From: an uncultured Pseudomonadota bacterium
Lineage (GTDB): Bacteria; Pseudomonadota; Gammaproteobacteria; Burkholderiales; Thiobacillaceae
Reading direction: 5' to 3'
Assembly (NCBI GenBank): GCA_903883985.1
Contig: CAISDD010000497.1
Location: 1-6,957 of the forward strand
DNA: 6,957 nucleotides
Within the stretch, counting starts at the first letter, position 1. Each line of letters begins with the position of its first letter. The position numbers and the translations under genes were made by a program. Positions 6,726 to 6,957 of this stretch are shown here, one piece after another. The notes beneath the pieces are model-generated. The model was not told the origin of the DNA. It did not search any database and was given only the letters and a program-made list of their open reading frames with translations.

Positions 6726-6757
6726 CTCATTTTGCCTTCATTAAGCTGCCGGCGCAG

Positions 6758-6836
6758 GCCCTCATCCCCGGCCCTTCCCCCGGAGGGGGAAGGGGGTGGA
6801 ACCCTCACCCTTCGGGAGAGGGCAGGGTGAGGGGCC
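6758..6836. repeat. Double palindromic repeat, GC-rich
   Basis: Two perfect 10-bp inverted repeats lie next to each other. CCCTTCCCCC/GGGGGAAGGG spans 6772-6794 with a 3-base loop. CCCTCACCCT/AGGGTGAGGG spans 6802-6833 with a 12-base loop. The outer ends, GGCCCTCATCCCC and GTGAGGGGCC, also match loosely. This is the wording of a common intergenic repeat in GC-rich Proteobacteria. It could act as a bidirectional terminator. Confidence 0.6.
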
Positions 6837-6867
6837 CGGTGGCAAACCAAATCAGTTTCGCAGCCGG

Positions 6868-6906
6868 GTAGGGTGGGCAAACGGCCTTATCGTTTGCCCA
6901 CCCTAC
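6868..6906. repeat. Perfect 16-bp inverted repeat
   Basis: GTAGGGTGGGCAAACG (6868-6883) and CGTTTGCCCACCCTAC (6891-6906) are perfect complements around the 7-base loop GCCTTAT. The arms share TAGGGTGG with the half repeat at 4841-4866. It is probably a copy of a dispersed palindrome. No T-tract follows, although the strong stem could stop or protect transcripts. After it, 6907-6945 holds only a small imperfect hairpin (6913-6930). Confidence 0.65.
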
Positions 6907-6945
6907 ACCCCTACCAAGCGACACGCTGGTCGAATTCGTAGCAAG

Positions 6946-6957
6946 CGTAGGTTGGGC
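6946..6957. repeat. Start of another repeat, cut by the window edge
   Basis: CGTAGGTTGGGC ends the window. It matches the usual left end of a common GTTGGGC-type intergenic repeat and resembles 3235-3241 in the gap before rlmJ. Only twelve bases are visible. Confidence 0.3.

Noticed and set aside
6638..6880. Minus-strand 80-codon open frame at the right end
   Set aside because: Much of it is read through the double palindromic repeat; the residues are low-complexity Pro/Arg/Ser, as expected from repeat DNA.
6758..6906. Possible CRISPR array
   Set aside because: The palindromes differ from each other and do not form equal repeats separated by unique spacers.

Overview
The window is about 7 kb of GC-rich DNA whose genes all read on the + strand. 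The 23S rRNA methyltransferase RlmJ, the hybrid kinase with its HD-GYP partner, the Tat-exported GMC dehydrogenase pair, and several kinds of short GC-rich palindromic repeats together suggest a beta- or gammaproteobacterium. The sequence does not settle the genus.

Layout. (1) 1-2014: a hybrid sensor histidine kinase that enters from the left edge (PAS-PAS-HisKA-HATPase-REC). (2) 2011-3087: a REC-HD-GYP response regulator, a probable c-di-GMP phosphodiesterase, whose start overlaps the kinase stop in an ATGA. (3) 3088-3360: a non-coding gap with repeat-like hairpins and one doubtful 40-codon minus-strand frame. (4) 3361-4206: rlmJ. (5) 4267-4836 and 4883-6565: a two-gene oxidoreductase module, made of a Tat-signal small subunit of the gluconate 2-dehydrogenase subunit 3 type and an FAD-dependent GMC large subunit. 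(6) 6566-6957: about 390 bases without a convincing gene. This part holds several different palindromic repeats, an AT-richer patch, and a 29-bp near copy of the 3' end of the GMC gene.

How the genes work together. The kinase and the HD-GYP regulator are almost certainly one signalling pair: an unknown signal sensed by the PAS part would change phosphorylation of the regulator and so c-di-GMP breakdown. RlmJ is housekeeping and looks unrelated to its neighbours. The small subunit probably carries the GMC subunit, which has no signal peptide of its own, through the Tat translocon to the periplasm. No cytochrome c subunit lies in the window, so the electron acceptor is unknown.

The most notable points are three. 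The GMC subunit seems to lack both usual catalytic residues of its superfamily (His and Asn/His). A short second copy of exactly that unusual C-terminal motif, differing only at synonymous positions, lies just past the gene. Repeat sequences sit at every boundary of the dehydrogenase module, and the best start codon of the Tat subunit lies inside one. I found no RNA gene, CRISPR array, intact insertion sequence or wholly new system.
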